Positions 23,762 through 32,436 of a stretch of DNA of 46,630 nt are shown here, one piece after another. The notes beneath the pieces are model-generated. The model saw only the letters and a program-made list of their open reading frames with translations. It ran no database searches and was not told where the DNA came from. Made by a program: the position numbers and the translations under genes. The stretch is from contig JAFLRM010000018.1 in assembly GCA_022511465.1 (NCBI GenBank), forward strand, positions 12,343 through 58,972, in the 5' to 3' direction. Each line of letters begins with the position of its first letter. Position 1 is the first letter of the stretch. This stretch comes from Acetatifactor sp. GTDB taxonomy: Bacteria; Bacillota; Clostridia; Lachnospirales; Lachnospiraceae.

Positions 23762-24774
23762 CCTTGTGCGTTTGTAAAGTATTCGGCATAGCCGGCTCCT
23801 AAAGGAGAGTGGTACATGGTTCCCGACTCATTGTAACCGTGGAAATAGGCGTAGCGGGAAGTGAGATTGATATGGCTGTAGATGCCGTCTGCAACTACTG
23901 TCCGCCCGGTGCCGTCTGTGTACATGAAGCAAAGCTGTGGGGAATTGCCGCTCGTCTGGTAGTAAATGTAGCCGTAGCCCACATTGAAGCAGTCTATTCG
24001 GTCGTTGGTCAGCACTTCCACGATATCCTGCGAGAAAGAGTAACGGCACAGGCGGTAGTTGTTGGCCACGTCCAAATAATAGACGTAATCCCCATCTACG
24101 ATCGGATACCAGAGATTGCCCTGCCACACAACACTGGAGGAGTCATTCGCGGTGTTCAGTGCGTAAAGGTAATGATCGCCCTGAGTGCCATTGTAGTAGA
24201 TGGTGCCGTTCACGGCACAGGCGGGGTTGATGACGTATTCGGCCAGCTGAACCTCATCCGTGCGATCGATCTTGATCTTATAGAAGACAGAGGTCTCGCT
24301 GCCGGCCAGAAGGTATAGATAATTGTCCACCAGTTGTCCCGTCACCACTACATCACGCACCAGGGAAGTGGCATGACTGCCGTCCAGATCACAGCGGTTG
24401 AAGGTGCGTGGAACACGAATGCCGCCGAGTCCGGTCTCACCGGAGGCACCGACCTGGAAGTAGTAGAGGTAGTTACCGCCGGCCAGAATATTGCGGGTCT
24501 GGGCGGAGACGATCTTGTGGATATCCCCCTCTGAGGGTGTCATAGCGTAGATGCAATCTCCGTCATAGGCGTTGGCAAAGTACACGGTGCCGTTGTACTC
24601 ACAGACGAAGCCGCCGTTGTTCAGGTTGCCGGCTGTGTTGCCGACGGTGCCAGGCGGGTTCATGGTGACACGTTGGCGCAGATAAGTGAATATCGTTGCA
24701 AGAGCCATGATCAGTAAAACGACTACGAGTACGATGATAACTTTGAGGGTGTTGTATGTATTTTTTTTGCGCAT
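23749..24774 (-). CDS. DUF5050-type membrane-anchored beta-propeller protein
   Basis: The 341-residue protein has an N-terminal membrane anchor (about 10-32, VIIVLVVVLLIMALATIFTYL). A series of YY-containing beta repeats follows, such as GNYLYYFQVG, GTIYYNGTQGDHYLYAL, VDGDYVYYLDVANNYRLCRY and YIYYQTSGNSPQLCFM. This is the DUF5050/prolow-density-lipoprotein-like propeller pattern frequent in Clostridia. It is predicted to lie outside the cell, with a binding or sensing role that is unknown. The start at 24774 has AAAGGTGG ahead; the frame extends to 24825. Upstream lies a repeat cluster. Confidence 0.78.
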   Translation of the reverse strand: MRKKNTYNTLKVIIVLVVVLLIMALATIFTYLRQRVTMNPPGTVGNTAGNLNNGGFVCEYNGTVYFANAYDGDCIYAMTPSEGDIHKIVSAQTRNILAGGNYLYYFQVGASGETGLGGIRVPRTFNRCDLDGSHATSLVRDVVVTGQLVDNYLYLLAGSETSVFYKIKIDRTDEVQLAEYVINPACAVNGTIYYNGTQGDHYLYALNTANDSSSVVWQGNLWYPIVDGDYVYYLDVANNYRLCRYSFSQDIVEVLTNDRIDCFNVGYGYIYYQTSGNSPQLCFMYTDGTGRTVVADGIYSHINLTSRYAYFHGYNESGTMYHSPLGAGYAEYFTNAQGAVR

Positions 24775-24808
24775 AGGGAATCCACCTTTCTGCTTTGGAA
24801 ATTTCACA

Positions 24809-24864
24809 GGCAGAGCCTGCCGCAAGTCACGGGCAGAGCCTGCCGCAAGTCACGGGCAGAGCCT
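24809..24864. repeat. 23-base tandem repeat, two full copies and a partial third
   Basis: The unit begins GGCAGAGCCTGCC and recurs at 24809, 24832 and 24855 (period 23). The third copy diverges after ten bases, where the palindromic element starts. Each unit has a small hairpin, GGCAG-agc-CTGCC. Confidence 0.85.
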
Positions 24865-24969
24865 CGAAAACGCTGCGCGTTTCCTCGGTCGCTTCGCTCG
24901 TCCAATATGCAAAAGTGCAGATGACTGAGCAAGCTCGTCATCCGTACTTTCGCATACTGGACTCTGCCC
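24854..24969. mobile_element. 116-base palindromic element with 8-base terminal inverted repeats (MITE/REP-like)
   Basis: The ends are GGGCAGAG (24854-24861) and CTCTGCCC (24962-24969). Inside, two arms (about 24899-24927 and 24937-24961) pair imperfectly, with matched blocks GTCCA/TGGAC, ATGC/GCAT, AAAGT/ACTTT and GATGAC/GTCATC. A GC-rich part with CGCTTCGCTCG precedes them. There is no transposase. Translated frames through it are not genes. The size and ends fit a non-autonomous mobile palindrome. Confidence 0.6.
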
Positions 24970-25015
24970 TATACGAATATTATACCCCTCTTTTTGCTTG
25001 CTATCAAGGTGAATT

Positions 25016-25024
25016 TGGTATAAG
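25016..25024 (+). promoter_or_regulatory. Extended -10 promoter, probably of the pheA transcript
   Basis: TGGTATAAG fits an extended -10; the -35 is weak (TTGCTA with a 15-base spacer). It implies a leader of about 190 bases before pheA. Confidence 0.4.
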
Positions 25025-25216
25025 ATGGGAATAGTAGCTGAATTATGTGGGACGCCGTGAATGACTGATACTGCAAGGGACGCAGCCTAAGTACCGCTAC
25101 GTTTTTCTACGAGTGAGAACGTGTCTGCAGGGGGAATATTACCAGGGCTTGGCGTGCCTTATAGCGTGCCTTGCGGTGAATTGAACGAACAAAAAGAATA
25201 CAAAAAGGAGCAAGCC
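25025..25216 (+). other. Unassigned leader region upstream of pheA
   Basis: This stretch of about 190 bases has no convincing gene. It has a 9-base direct repeat GCGTGCCTT at 25152 and 25164 and several GC-rich palindromic bits. It lacks the conserved T-box sequence and a clear terminator/antiterminator pair. AAAAGGAG at 25203-25210 is the pheA ribosome site. Confidence 0.4.
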
Positions 25217-26341
25217 ATGGATCTACTGGAACTGAGAGACCAACTGGACAAGATAGATGCACAGATCGTGGAGCTGTACGAGAAGCGTATGGAGATCTGC
25301 GGACAGGTGGCGGAGTATAAGATCGAGACCGGCAAGAAGGTCGTTGACAGACAGAGAGAACAGGAGAAGCTTACGAAAGTCCGTTCCCTGACGCACAATG
25401 ACTTCAACGGTCAGGGTGTGGTGGAGCTGTTTGAGCAGATCATGTCCATGAGCCGTAAGCTGCAGTATCAAATGCTGGAAGCCCACGGCAGTCATGGGAA
25501 GCTTCCCTTTATCGGCGTGGACGATCTGGAGACCGGAAAGGCCAGAGTGGTGTTTCAGGGGGCCGAGGGTGCATACTCGCAGGCCGCCATGGTGAAATAT
25601 TTCGGGAATGCGGTGAACAGCTTTCATGTGGATACCTTCCGGGATGCCATGAGTGCCATCGACGAGGGCAGCGCGGACTTTGCGGTACTGCCCATCGAGA
25701 ATTCTACCGCCGGTATTGTGAATGAGATTTATGACCTTTTGGTAGAATTTGAGAATTATATTGTGGGGGAGCAGATCATCAAGATTGAGCACTGTCTGCT
25801 GGGGGTGCCGGGAGCACAGCTTACGGACATCCAAACAGTGTACTCCCACCCCCAATCCCTGATGCAGAGCTCTAAATTCCTGGCAGACCATGACTGGCAG
25901 CAGATCAGCATGCAAAATAACGCTTTTGCGGCCAAGAAAGTGGCTGACGAGCAGGATCGGACACAGGCGGCCATCGCCAGCGAGTACGCGGGGCAGGTCT
26001 ACGGGCTGGAGGTGCTGAAAAAGGGGGTCAATCACTCCGGAACCAATTCCACTCGCTTTATCATTGTGACCAACCAGAAGATCTTTAAGAAAGACGCAAA
26101 GAAGATCAGCATCTGTTTTGAGGTGGCTCATGAGAGCGGTTCCCTCTATCATATGCTGTCCCACTTTATCTACAACAATCTGAACATGACCAAGATTGAG
26201 AGTCGCCCTATCGAGGGGCGCAATTGGGAGTACCGTTTCTTTGTGGACTTTGAGGGAAATCTGGCGGACAGCGCTGTGAAAAACGCCCTGAGAGGACTTC
26301 GGGACGAGGCCAGAAATATGAAGATTTTAGGCAATTACTAG
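25217..26341 (+). CDS. pheA: Bifunctional chorismate mutase / prephenate dehydratase (P-protein)
   Basis: The 374-residue protein has three parts. An AroQ chorismate mutase (about 1-90, LRDQLDKIDAQIVELYEKRMEICGQVAEYK) is followed by a prephenate dehydratase (about 110-290, VVFQGAEGAYSQAAMVKYFG, VLPIENSTAGIVNEIYDLL, VYSHPQSLMQ, and NSTRFIIV with the catalytic Thr-Arg-Phe). A regulatory ACT domain (about 300-374) has HESGSLYHMLSHF and ESRPI for phenylalanine binding. It makes phenylpyruvate. ATG 25217 follows AAAAGGAG at six bases; the frame extends to 25121. It heads a run of same-strand genes including ppx and ppk. Confidence 0.95.
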   Translation: MDLLELRDQLDKIDAQIVELYEKRMEICGQVAEYKIETGKKVVDRQREQEKLTKVRSLTHNDFNGQGVVELFEQIMSMSRKLQYQMLEAHGSHGKLPFIGVDDLETGKARVVFQGAEGAYSQAAMVKYFGNAVNSFHVDTFRDAMSAIDEGSADFAVLPIENSTAGIVNEIYDLLVEFENYIVGEQIIKIEHCLLGVPGAQLTDIQTVYSHPQSLMQSSKFLADHDWQQISMQNNAFAAKKVADEQDRTQAAIASEYAGQVYGLEVLKKGVNHSGTNSTRFIIVTNQKIFKKDAKKISICFEVAHESGSLYHMLSHFIYNNLNMTKIESRPIEGRNWEYRFFVDFEGNLADSAVKNALRGLRDEARNMKILGNY

Positions 26342-26384
26342 ACGGAAAGCAGCCGGATGGCACAGAAAAGAGGCAGAAAGAGAC

Positions 26385-27686
26385 ATGAGAGAGCAGGAAC
26401 TGATCGTATATCGGGATTTTGAGGACGGAGAGCTTTTTTACGACTGTGCGTGGCTGATGACCCATTACGATGACGATCACTACAATGAGGAGGATGTGCG
26501 TGGGCTCTTTTATGAGTGCATTCACAAACTGATAGAGTTGGCGGGCACTTACGGTTTTCATGGCAATCTTTGGCACTGTTATCTGGCAAACCTCCTGGTG
26601 AACAACGAGAACAGTTATAGCTGTGGCTGTGAGATCCGAGGTGAGATCGAGGGCAGTATCAATGATGCGGCTCTGCACGATATTGTTATATTTAAGGAAT
26701 TCTATGACTATGACTTTGCGCCCATGATGGAGCGGCTCCATGTGCCGGAGTACGAGCTCCTCACCCACTATGAGAGCAGCAAGCGGGAGAGTCAGGTGTA
26801 CAACACACGCATTTGCGCCCGCATCTGCGAGCTGGCGGAGAAATTCTGCGCAGATCACACGCCGGAGGAGATGAAAGCTACACTCACACAATTTTATAAA
26901 GAATACGGCGTGGGGAAGTTCGGGCTCCACAAGTCTTTTCGTGTCACTCACGATGAGTCGGGTGTTCATGTAGTGCCCATCCTGAATATTGCCCATGTGA
27001 AGCTGGATGATCTGGTGGGCTACGAGATTGCCAAAAAGAAGCTGGTGGACAATACGGAGGCTTTTGTCAACGGTCGTAAGACTAATAATTGTCTGCTTTT
27101 CGGTGATGCAGGCACCGGGAAATCCTCCAGTGTCAAGGCCATTGCCAACGAATATTACGACAGGGGCCTGCGCATTATTGAGATATATAAGCATCAGTTT
27201 CAGGATCTGAACGATGTCATCAGTCAGATCAAGAATCGCAATTACAGGTTTATCATCTATATGGATGACTTAAGCTTTGAAGAATTTGAGATTGAGTATA
27301 AATACTTAAAGGCGGTGATCGAGGGAGGTTTGGAGCGAAAGCCGGAGAACATTTTGATCTATGCCACTTCCAACCGCCGTCACCTGATCCGGGAGAATTA
27401 CAGCGACAAGGAAGAAATCAGGGAGGATATGCATACCAGCGACACCGTGCAGGAGAAACTGTCACTGGTGTATCGTTTTGGCGTCACCATCTACTTTGGT
27501 GCACCGGACAAGAAACAGTTCCAGACGATCGTAAAGACGCTGGCGGACAGGAGCGGTATTGTCATGCCTGAGGAGGAGCTTCTCCTTGCGGCCAACAAGT
27601 GGGAGCTCTCACACGGCGGACTATCCGGCAGGAGTGCGCAACAGTTTGTGGATTATCTTTTAGGGCAGGAGACGAAGGAGGTGTGA
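26385..27686 (+). CDS. AAA-type ATP-binding protein, DUF815 family
   Basis: The 433-residue protein has a helical N-terminal half with no motif I know and a C-terminal AAA ATPase of the DUF815 type. It shows Walker A GDAGTGKSSSVKAIANEYYDRGLRIIEI, Walker B FIIYMDDLSFEEFE, a sensor-like YATSNRRHLI, and a final GLSGRSAQQFVDYL. The cellular role of DUF815 ATPases is not established. It begins 43 bases after pheA and ends seven bases before ppx, so it is co-transcribed with the polyphosphate genes. Confidence 0.85.
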   Translation: MREQELIVYRDFEDGELFYDCAWLMTHYDDDHYNEEDVRGLFYECIHKLIELAGTYGFHGNLWHCYLANLLVNNENSYSCGCEIRGEIEGSINDAALHDIVIFKEFYDYDFAPMMERLHVPEYELLTHYESSKRESQVYNTRICARICELAEKFCADHTPEEMKATLTQFYKEYGVGKFGLHKSFRVTHDESGVHVVPILNIAHVKLDDLVGYEIAKKKLVDNTEAFVNGRKTNNCLLFGDAGTGKSSSVKAIANEYYDRGLRIIEIYKHQFQDLNDVISQIKNRNYRFIIYMDDLSFEEFEIEYKYLKAVIEGGLERKPENILIYATSNRRHLIRENYSDKEEIREDMHTSDTVQEKLSLVYRFGVTIYFGAPDKKQFQTIVKTLADRSGIVMPEEELLLAANKWELSHGGLSGRSAQQFVDYLLGQETKEV

Positions 27687-27693
27687 AAAGAGC

Positions 27694-29241
27694 ATGGCCA
27701 TAAAGACCTTTGCGGCGATTGATATCGGAAGCTTCGATTTGTCTATGAAGATTTTTGAGTTTGCCGGCAAGAACCGCATGAAAGAGATTGATTTTTTGAC
27801 ACAGCGCATTGCACTGGGGAGTGATACCTATGCGGACGGCAAGATCAGCAACGAGAAGATGGATGAGCTGTGTCGGGCGCTGAAACGTTTTTCCTCCGTC
27901 ATGAAGTCCTACAAGGTGGATGCTTATCAGGCCTATGGAACCAGCGCTGTCAGGGAGACCGAGAATTTTATTATCGTTCAGGACACGATTGCGCAGCGCA
28001 CCGGCATTCGGGTGGATATCTTGAGCAACTCCGAGCAGCGTTTTTTGGATTACAAGTCTATAGCCTCGCGAGGGGAGGACTTTAGGCGTATTATCGAGGA
28101 GAAGACGGCGATCGTGGACATTGGGGGCGGAAGTATCCAGCTCTCTCTCTTTGACAATGACACGCTGGTCTCCACCCAAAATCTGCGTCTGGGTGTGCTC
28201 CGTTTACAGGAAATCTCAAACCATTTGAATGTGGGGACTGCACAGACTGAAAAGCTGATTGACGAGTTGGCATCCTCACAACTTGCCACTTACAAGAAGC
28301 TGTATTTAAAGGACGGCGGAATCAAAAATATCATCGTGGTGGATGACTATATGTCGCCCTGGGTGGTGCGGCAGGTGAAAGCGGGCGATCGGAAGGCCAT
28401 GATCGGGCTGGATCAGTTTGAGAAGCTGATAGAGTTTTTGAAGGAGGGAAATTCCATGCAGGTAGCCAGAAGGCAGGGTATACCTGAGGAGAAGGTGCCC
28501 CTCACCTTTATCAGTGCAGTGTTGGTCAGAGGGATCGCCCGGGTGATGGGAGCGACGAAGATATGGGTTCCCGGTGTGGCTCTTTGTGATGGTATTGCTT
28601 ATGAGTACGCAGAGAAAAATAAGCTTCTAAAGGGCGAACACGATTTTGAGAAAGATATCGCAGCCTGTGCTCTCAACATCAGCAAGCGTTACATGGGCAG
28701 CAGAAAACGCGCGGAGACACTGGGTAAGATCACAGGGACCATCTTTGACAGCATGAAGAAGATTCACGGATTGGGAAAGAGAGAGCGGCTCTATCTGGAG
28801 ATCGCAACGATCCTGCATGACTGCGGCAAATACGTGAGCATGACCAATATTGGGGAGAATTCCTACAGCATTATCATGGCCACGGAGATTATCGGTCTGT
28901 CTCACATAGAGCGCAAGATCGTGGCAAATGTGGTGCGCTTTAATCACAGTCCTTTTATCTACTATGGGCAGCAAAAAAGCGGAGATCCCGGGTTGGAGCG
29001 GGAGGATTACCTGACTGTAGCGAAGCTGACGGCGATTTTGAGATTGGCAAACAGTTTGGATCGAAGTCACAAGCAGAAGATGAAGGGCGTCAAGGCTGCG
29101 CTCCAGGAGCAGGAGCTGGTTCTCACGGTGGAGACTTTGGAGGATATCACGTTGGAGAGGGTCGGCTTTGAGTCCAGCTCCAAGTTTTTCACGGAGGTGT
29201 TCAGTATCCGTCCCGTGTTAAGGCAAAAGAAAGTATTTTAG
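27694..29241 (+). CDS. ppx: Ppx/GppA-family exopolyphosphatase with HD domain
   Basis: The 515-residue protein has the actin-like Ppx/GppA fold: AAIDIGSFDLSMKIFEF at the start, AYGTSAVRETEN, AIVDIGGGSIQLSLFD and RLGVLRLQE. A C-terminal HD-type domain (about 330-500) contains TILHDCGKYVSMTNIGENS and VRFNHSPF. It degrades polyphosphate or ppGpp-like nucleotides. The first phosphate loop reads DIGSFDLSM rather than the usual DIGSNS(V/T)R, a departure from the common form. The gene lies directly before ppk, so synthesis and breakdown of polyphosphate are encoded together. Confidence 0.88.
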   Translation: MAIKTFAAIDIGSFDLSMKIFEFAGKNRMKEIDFLTQRIALGSDTYADGKISNEKMDELCRALKRFSSVMKSYKVDAYQAYGTSAVRETENFIIVQDTIAQRTGIRVDILSNSEQRFLDYKSIASRGEDFRRIIEEKTAIVDIGGGSIQLSLFDNDTLVSTQNLRLGVLRLQEISNHLNVGTAQTEKLIDELASSQLATYKKLYLKDGGIKNIIVVDDYMSPWVVRQVKAGDRKAMIGLDQFEKLIEFLKEGNSMQVARRQGIPEEKVPLTFISAVLVRGIARVMGATKIWVPGVALCDGIAYEYAEKNKLLKGEHDFEKDIAACALNISKRYMGSRKRAETLGKITGTIFDSMKKIHGLGKRERLYLEIATILHDCGKYVSMTNIGENSYSIIMATEIIGLSHIERKIVANVVRFNHSPFIYYGQQKSGDPGLEREDYLTVAKLTAILRLANSLDRSHKQKMKGVKAALQEQELVLTVETLEDITLERVGFESSSKFFTEVFSIRPVLRQKKVF

Positions 29242-29252
29242 AGGTGAAGGAA

Positions 29253-31388
29253 ATGGGAGAGATTGATTATAAGAGTTCGGCGCTCTACACCAACCGGGAG
29301 CTCAGCTGGGTGCAGTTTGACCAAAGGGTATTGGACGAGGCGAGGGATAAAAATATCCCCCTGTTCGAACGGCTGAAATTTTTGAGTATTGTCTCCTCCA
29401 ATCTGGACGAGTTCTTTATGATCCGAGTGGCATCCCTCAAAGATATGGAAAATGCAGGCTATGAGAAGCCTGATCTGTCCGGTATGACTCCTGCAAAGCA
29501 GTTGAAAGAGTTGGAAGTCGCCATCCATAAGCTGGTGGATATGCAGTATTCTACCTACAATCGTTCTCTGGTGCCACAGCTGGAGAAGAGGGGGCTTCAC
29601 ATTATCCGATGTCATGAGGACCTGTCCGAGGAGGAGGCGGATTACATCGATCGGTATTTTGCAGAGAATGTGTATCCGGTGCTCACCCCTATGGCCGTAG
29701 ACTCTTCCAGGCCCTTTCCCCTGATCCGCAACAAGACGCTGAACATCGGGGCCATGGTCTGCAAGAAGACAGGAGATGAGGGACTGGAATTTGCCACCGT
29801 GCAGGTGCCGAGTGTATTGAGCCGCATTGTGCAGTTACCCTCGGATGGCTCCGAGAAAAAGGTGATCCTATTGGAAGAGGTTATAGAACGTAATATTGAT
29901 AAATTGTTTTTAAATTATAATATCATCTGCGCCCATCCGTATCGGATCATGCGAAATGCAGACCTGACCATTGAGGAGGACGAGGCGGCAGATCTTTTGA
30001 AAGAGATCGAGCGCCAGCTAAAGAAGCGCCAACGGGGCGAGGCTATTCGTCTGGAGGTGGAGGAGGGCATCGACAAGCGGCTGCTGAAATTTTTGAAACA
30101 AGAGCTCAAGGTGGAAGGGGCGCAGATCTATACTATCGACGGCCCCCTGGATCTGACTGTGCTTATGAAAATGTACGGTTTGGAGGGTTTTGAGCATCTG
30201 AAGGCGAAAAAGTACGAACCCCAGCCCGTGCCGGAGCTTCCCGCGGACTGCGATATTTTTGAACGGATCAGGGAGGGGGATATCTTGGTGCACCATCCCT
30301 ACCAGACTTTTGAGCCGGTGGTGGACTTTATCCGACAGGCAGCCAGAGATCCCGAGGTGCTGGCGATCAAGCAGACGCTCTACCGTGTCAGCGGCAATTC
30401 ACCTATCATAGCGGCTCTTGCGCAGGCGGCGGAGAACGGCAAGCAGGTGACGGTCCTGGTGGAGTTGAAAGCCAGGTTCGACGAGGAGAACAACATCGTC
30501 TGGGCCAGGATGCTTGAGAAAGCGGGATGCCATGTGATCTATGGCTTGGTAGGACTGAAGACTCACAGTAAGATCACGCTGGTGGTGCGCAGGGAGGAGG
30601 ACGGTATCCGCAGGTATGTACATCTGGGAACAGGTAACTATAACGATGCCACTGCAAAGCTCTACTCGGATGTGGGATTGTTTACCTGTGCGGAGACCAT
30701 CGGAGAGGACGCTACGGCGGTGTTCAATATGCTGTCGGGCTATTCGGAGCCGGTATTTTGGAATAAGTTGTCTTTGGCGCCCCTGTGGCTGAAGGATAAG
30801 TTTTTGTATCTGATCGAACGGGAGAAAAGGTTCGCAAAAGAGGGGCGTTCCGCCAGGATCATCGCCAAGATAAATTCTCTGTGCGACAGGGATATCATTG
30901 CAGCGCTCTATGAGGCCAGCGCTGCCGGTGTGAAGATCGATCTGATCGTGCGAGGTATCTGTTGCCTTAAGGTGGGAATTCCGGGAGTCAGCGAAAATAT
31001 CACAGTGCGGTCCATTGTGGGAAATTTTTTGGAGCACGGTCGGATATTTTACTTTGAGAACGATGAGCACTATGAGATTTATTGCGGCAGTGCAGACTGG
31101 ATGCCAAGGAATCTGGAACGCCGAGTGGAGATACTCTTCCCGGTGGAGCGGCCAGAGTTGAAGGAGGAGTTGTTCCACATTTTGAAGAACCAGCTGCGGG
31201 ACACTGTGAAAGCCTACATCCTGCAGCCGGACGGCACTTACGAGAAGGTAGATAAGCGGGGAAGGGAAGTGTTTGACTCACAGAAAGCATTCTGTGAAGA
31301 GGCTATGGAGGAAGCGAAAAGGCAGCAGGAAGAGATTTCCGGAAACGGCAGGATGTTTATTCCGGAAAGACATGTGGAGCAGGAGTAA
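29253..31388 (+). CDS. ppk: Polyphosphate kinase 1
   Basis: The 711-residue enzyme reversibly makes inorganic polyphosphate from ATP. All four domains are evident: N-terminal YTNRELSWVQFDQRVLDEA, the head domain with NLDEFFMIRVASLKDM, and two phospholipase-D-like catalytic domains (IKQTLYRVSGNSPIIAAL, RRYVHLGTGNYNDATAKLYSDVGLFTC with the phosphorylated His, RGICCLKVGIPG, and YCGSADWMPRNLERRVEILFPVE). ATG 29253 is chosen with GAGG eight bases ahead; the GTG at 29244 is an alternative. The gap to ppx is 11 bases. Confidence 0.96.
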   Translation: MGEIDYKSSALYTNRELSWVQFDQRVLDEARDKNIPLFERLKFLSIVSSNLDEFFMIRVASLKDMENAGYEKPDLSGMTPAKQLKELEVAIHKLVDMQYSTYNRSLVPQLEKRGLHIIRCHEDLSEEEADYIDRYFAENVYPVLTPMAVDSSRPFPLIRNKTLNIGAMVCKKTGDEGLEFATVQVPSVLSRIVQLPSDGSEKKVILLEEVIERNIDKLFLNYNIICAHPYRIMRNADLTIEEDEAADLLKEIERQLKKRQRGEAIRLEVEEGIDKRLLKFLKQELKVEGAQIYTIDGPLDLTVLMKMYGLEGFEHLKAKKYEPQPVPELPADCDIFERIREGDILVHHPYQTFEPVVDFIRQAARDPEVLAIKQTLYRVSGNSPIIAALAQAAENGKQVTVLVELKARFDEENNIVWARMLEKAGCHVIYGLVGLKTHSKITLVVRREEDGIRRYVHLGTGNYNDATAKLYSDVGLFTCAETIGEDATAVFNMLSGYSEPVFWNKLSLAPLWLKDKFLYLIEREKRFAKEGRSARIIAKINSLCDRDIIAALYEASAAGVKIDLIVRGICCLKVGIPGVSENITVRSIVGNFLEHGRIFYFENDEHYEIYCGSADWMPRNLERRVEILFPVERPELKEELFHILKNQLRDTVKAYILQPDGTYEKVDKRGREVFDSQKAFCEEAMEEAKRQQEEISGNGRMFIPERHVEQE

Positions 31389-31419
31389 AAATGGAAAGCG
31401 CGATATGGAGGAAACGAAA

Positions 31420-32010
31420 ATGAGGATCATACTGGCATCCGCATCTCCGCGCAGAAAGGAGCTGCTCGCACAGGTTGGGCTGGTTTTCGAAGTGCAGGTA
31501 AGTGATGTGGAGGAGAAAGTCTCCACGACCATTCCCTATTATCTGGTGCAAGGTCTGTCAAGGCAGAAAGCGGAGGCGGTTTTTCATGCTCTGGCAGGCA
31601 CAGGGGAAGAGATTCTGGTGATTGGTGCCGACACCGTGGTTTCCTGCGATGGGAGGATCCTGGGGAAACCGGAGAATTCGGAACATGCAAAAGAGATGCT
31701 GCGTCTGCTTCAGGGGAGAAGTCATGAGGTGTATACAGGTGTGACTCTGCTGCATCGCGCAAGTGAGGCGGAGAATACTTCCTCCATAGAGGGGAAGAGC
31801 TTCTATGAGACCACCAAGGTAAATTTCTATCCCATGAGCGAGGCGGAGATCGATGACTACGTAGCCACAGGGGACCCTCTGGACAAGGCCGGTGCCTACG
31901 GTATTCAAGGGATCTGTGCCCGTTATATCAGCGGAATTGAAGGGGATTACAACAATGTGGTAGGACTGCCCGTGGGGCGCCTTTATCAGGAGATGAAAGA
32001 CTGGCTGTAG
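31420..32010 (+). CDS. maf: Maf-family nucleotide pyrophosphatase
   Basis: The 196-residue protein starts with the Maf signature MRIILASASPRRKELL and has GLSRQKAEAV, VIGADTVVSCDGRILGKP, EVYTGVTL and the C-terminal DKAGAYGIQG and NNVVGLPVGRLY. Maf proteins hydrolyse non-canonical or canonical dTTP/UTP/CTP to the monophosphate. The start at 31420 fits the family N-terminus with GGAGGAAAC ahead; the frame extends well into ppk. It probably ends the pheA-DUF815-ppx-ppk unit. Confidence 0.94.
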   Translation: MRIILASASPRRKELLAQVGLVFEVQVSDVEEKVSTTIPYYLVQGLSRQKAEAVFHALAGTGEEILVIGADTVVSCDGRILGKPENSEHAKEMLRLLQGRSHEVYTGVTLLHRASEAENTSSIEGKSFYETTKVNFYPMSEAEIDDYVATGDPLDKAGAYGIQGICARYISGIEGDYNNVVGLPVGRLYQEMKDWL

Positions 32011-32056
32011 TAAGGGTATAATTATGAAGATCAAATAGTGGCAGGAGGTATATGGT

Positions 32057-32320
32057 ATGCGTGAGTATGATGATGCGGTTTTAGAGTGTTTTTTAGAGAA
32101 TCAGTCCCAGCTTTTTCCGGAGCCTGTTGCGGAGACTTTGGAAGAGGCGGAGAATTTTCTGGAGGAGTGCATGGCGGTCGTGGTGAATTCCGTGGACGAG
32201 GTGATCGAGTACTTTGAGGACGAGGGTATTGACATGGATGGTGCCATGGATGATGAGATCCTGGAGGCCGACGAAGTATTTGACGTTGGTGATGGAAGAT
32301 ATCTGATCGTGGAGAGTTAA
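32057..32320 (+). CDS. Small acidic conserved protein of unknown function
   Basis: The 87-residue protein is strongly acidic (many Glu and Asp) with no signal peptide, Cys pair or membrane helix. The pattern FPEPVAETLEEAENFLEECMAVVVNSVDEVIEYFEDEGID is familiar from Lachnospiraceae, where it is sometimes labelled 'glyoxalase'; I see no glyoxalase motif to support that. AGGAGGT lies ahead of the ATG. It follows maf by 46 bases and may share its transcript. Confidence 0.65.
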   Translation: MREYDDAVLECFLENQSQLFPEPVAETLEEAENFLEECMAVVVNSVDEVIEYFEDEGIDMDGAMDDEILEADEVFDVGDGRYLIVES

Positions 32321-32436
32321 CTTTTTCCTGCATTAGGTCGATATACTAGAAAAGGTGACAGTTTGGCATTCTCTGAAAATTCCGGACTGTTTATAGAGGG
32401 AAACGGATTTCTTAAAATATCAAGGAGGATAAGGTT

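Noticed and set aside
24809..24864. Regularly spaced 23-base repeats as a CRISPR array
   Set aside because: The copies are directly adjacent with no spacers, only two are complete, and no cas gene is near.
24795..25034. Short ORF through the repeat cluster
   Set aside because: It translates the tandem repeat and palindromic element. The frame crosses an inverted repeat and has no ribosome site.
25089..25100. T-box-like GTACCGC in the pheA leader
   Set aside because: Only a few bases match. The UGGN bulge, specifier loop and competing terminator are missing.
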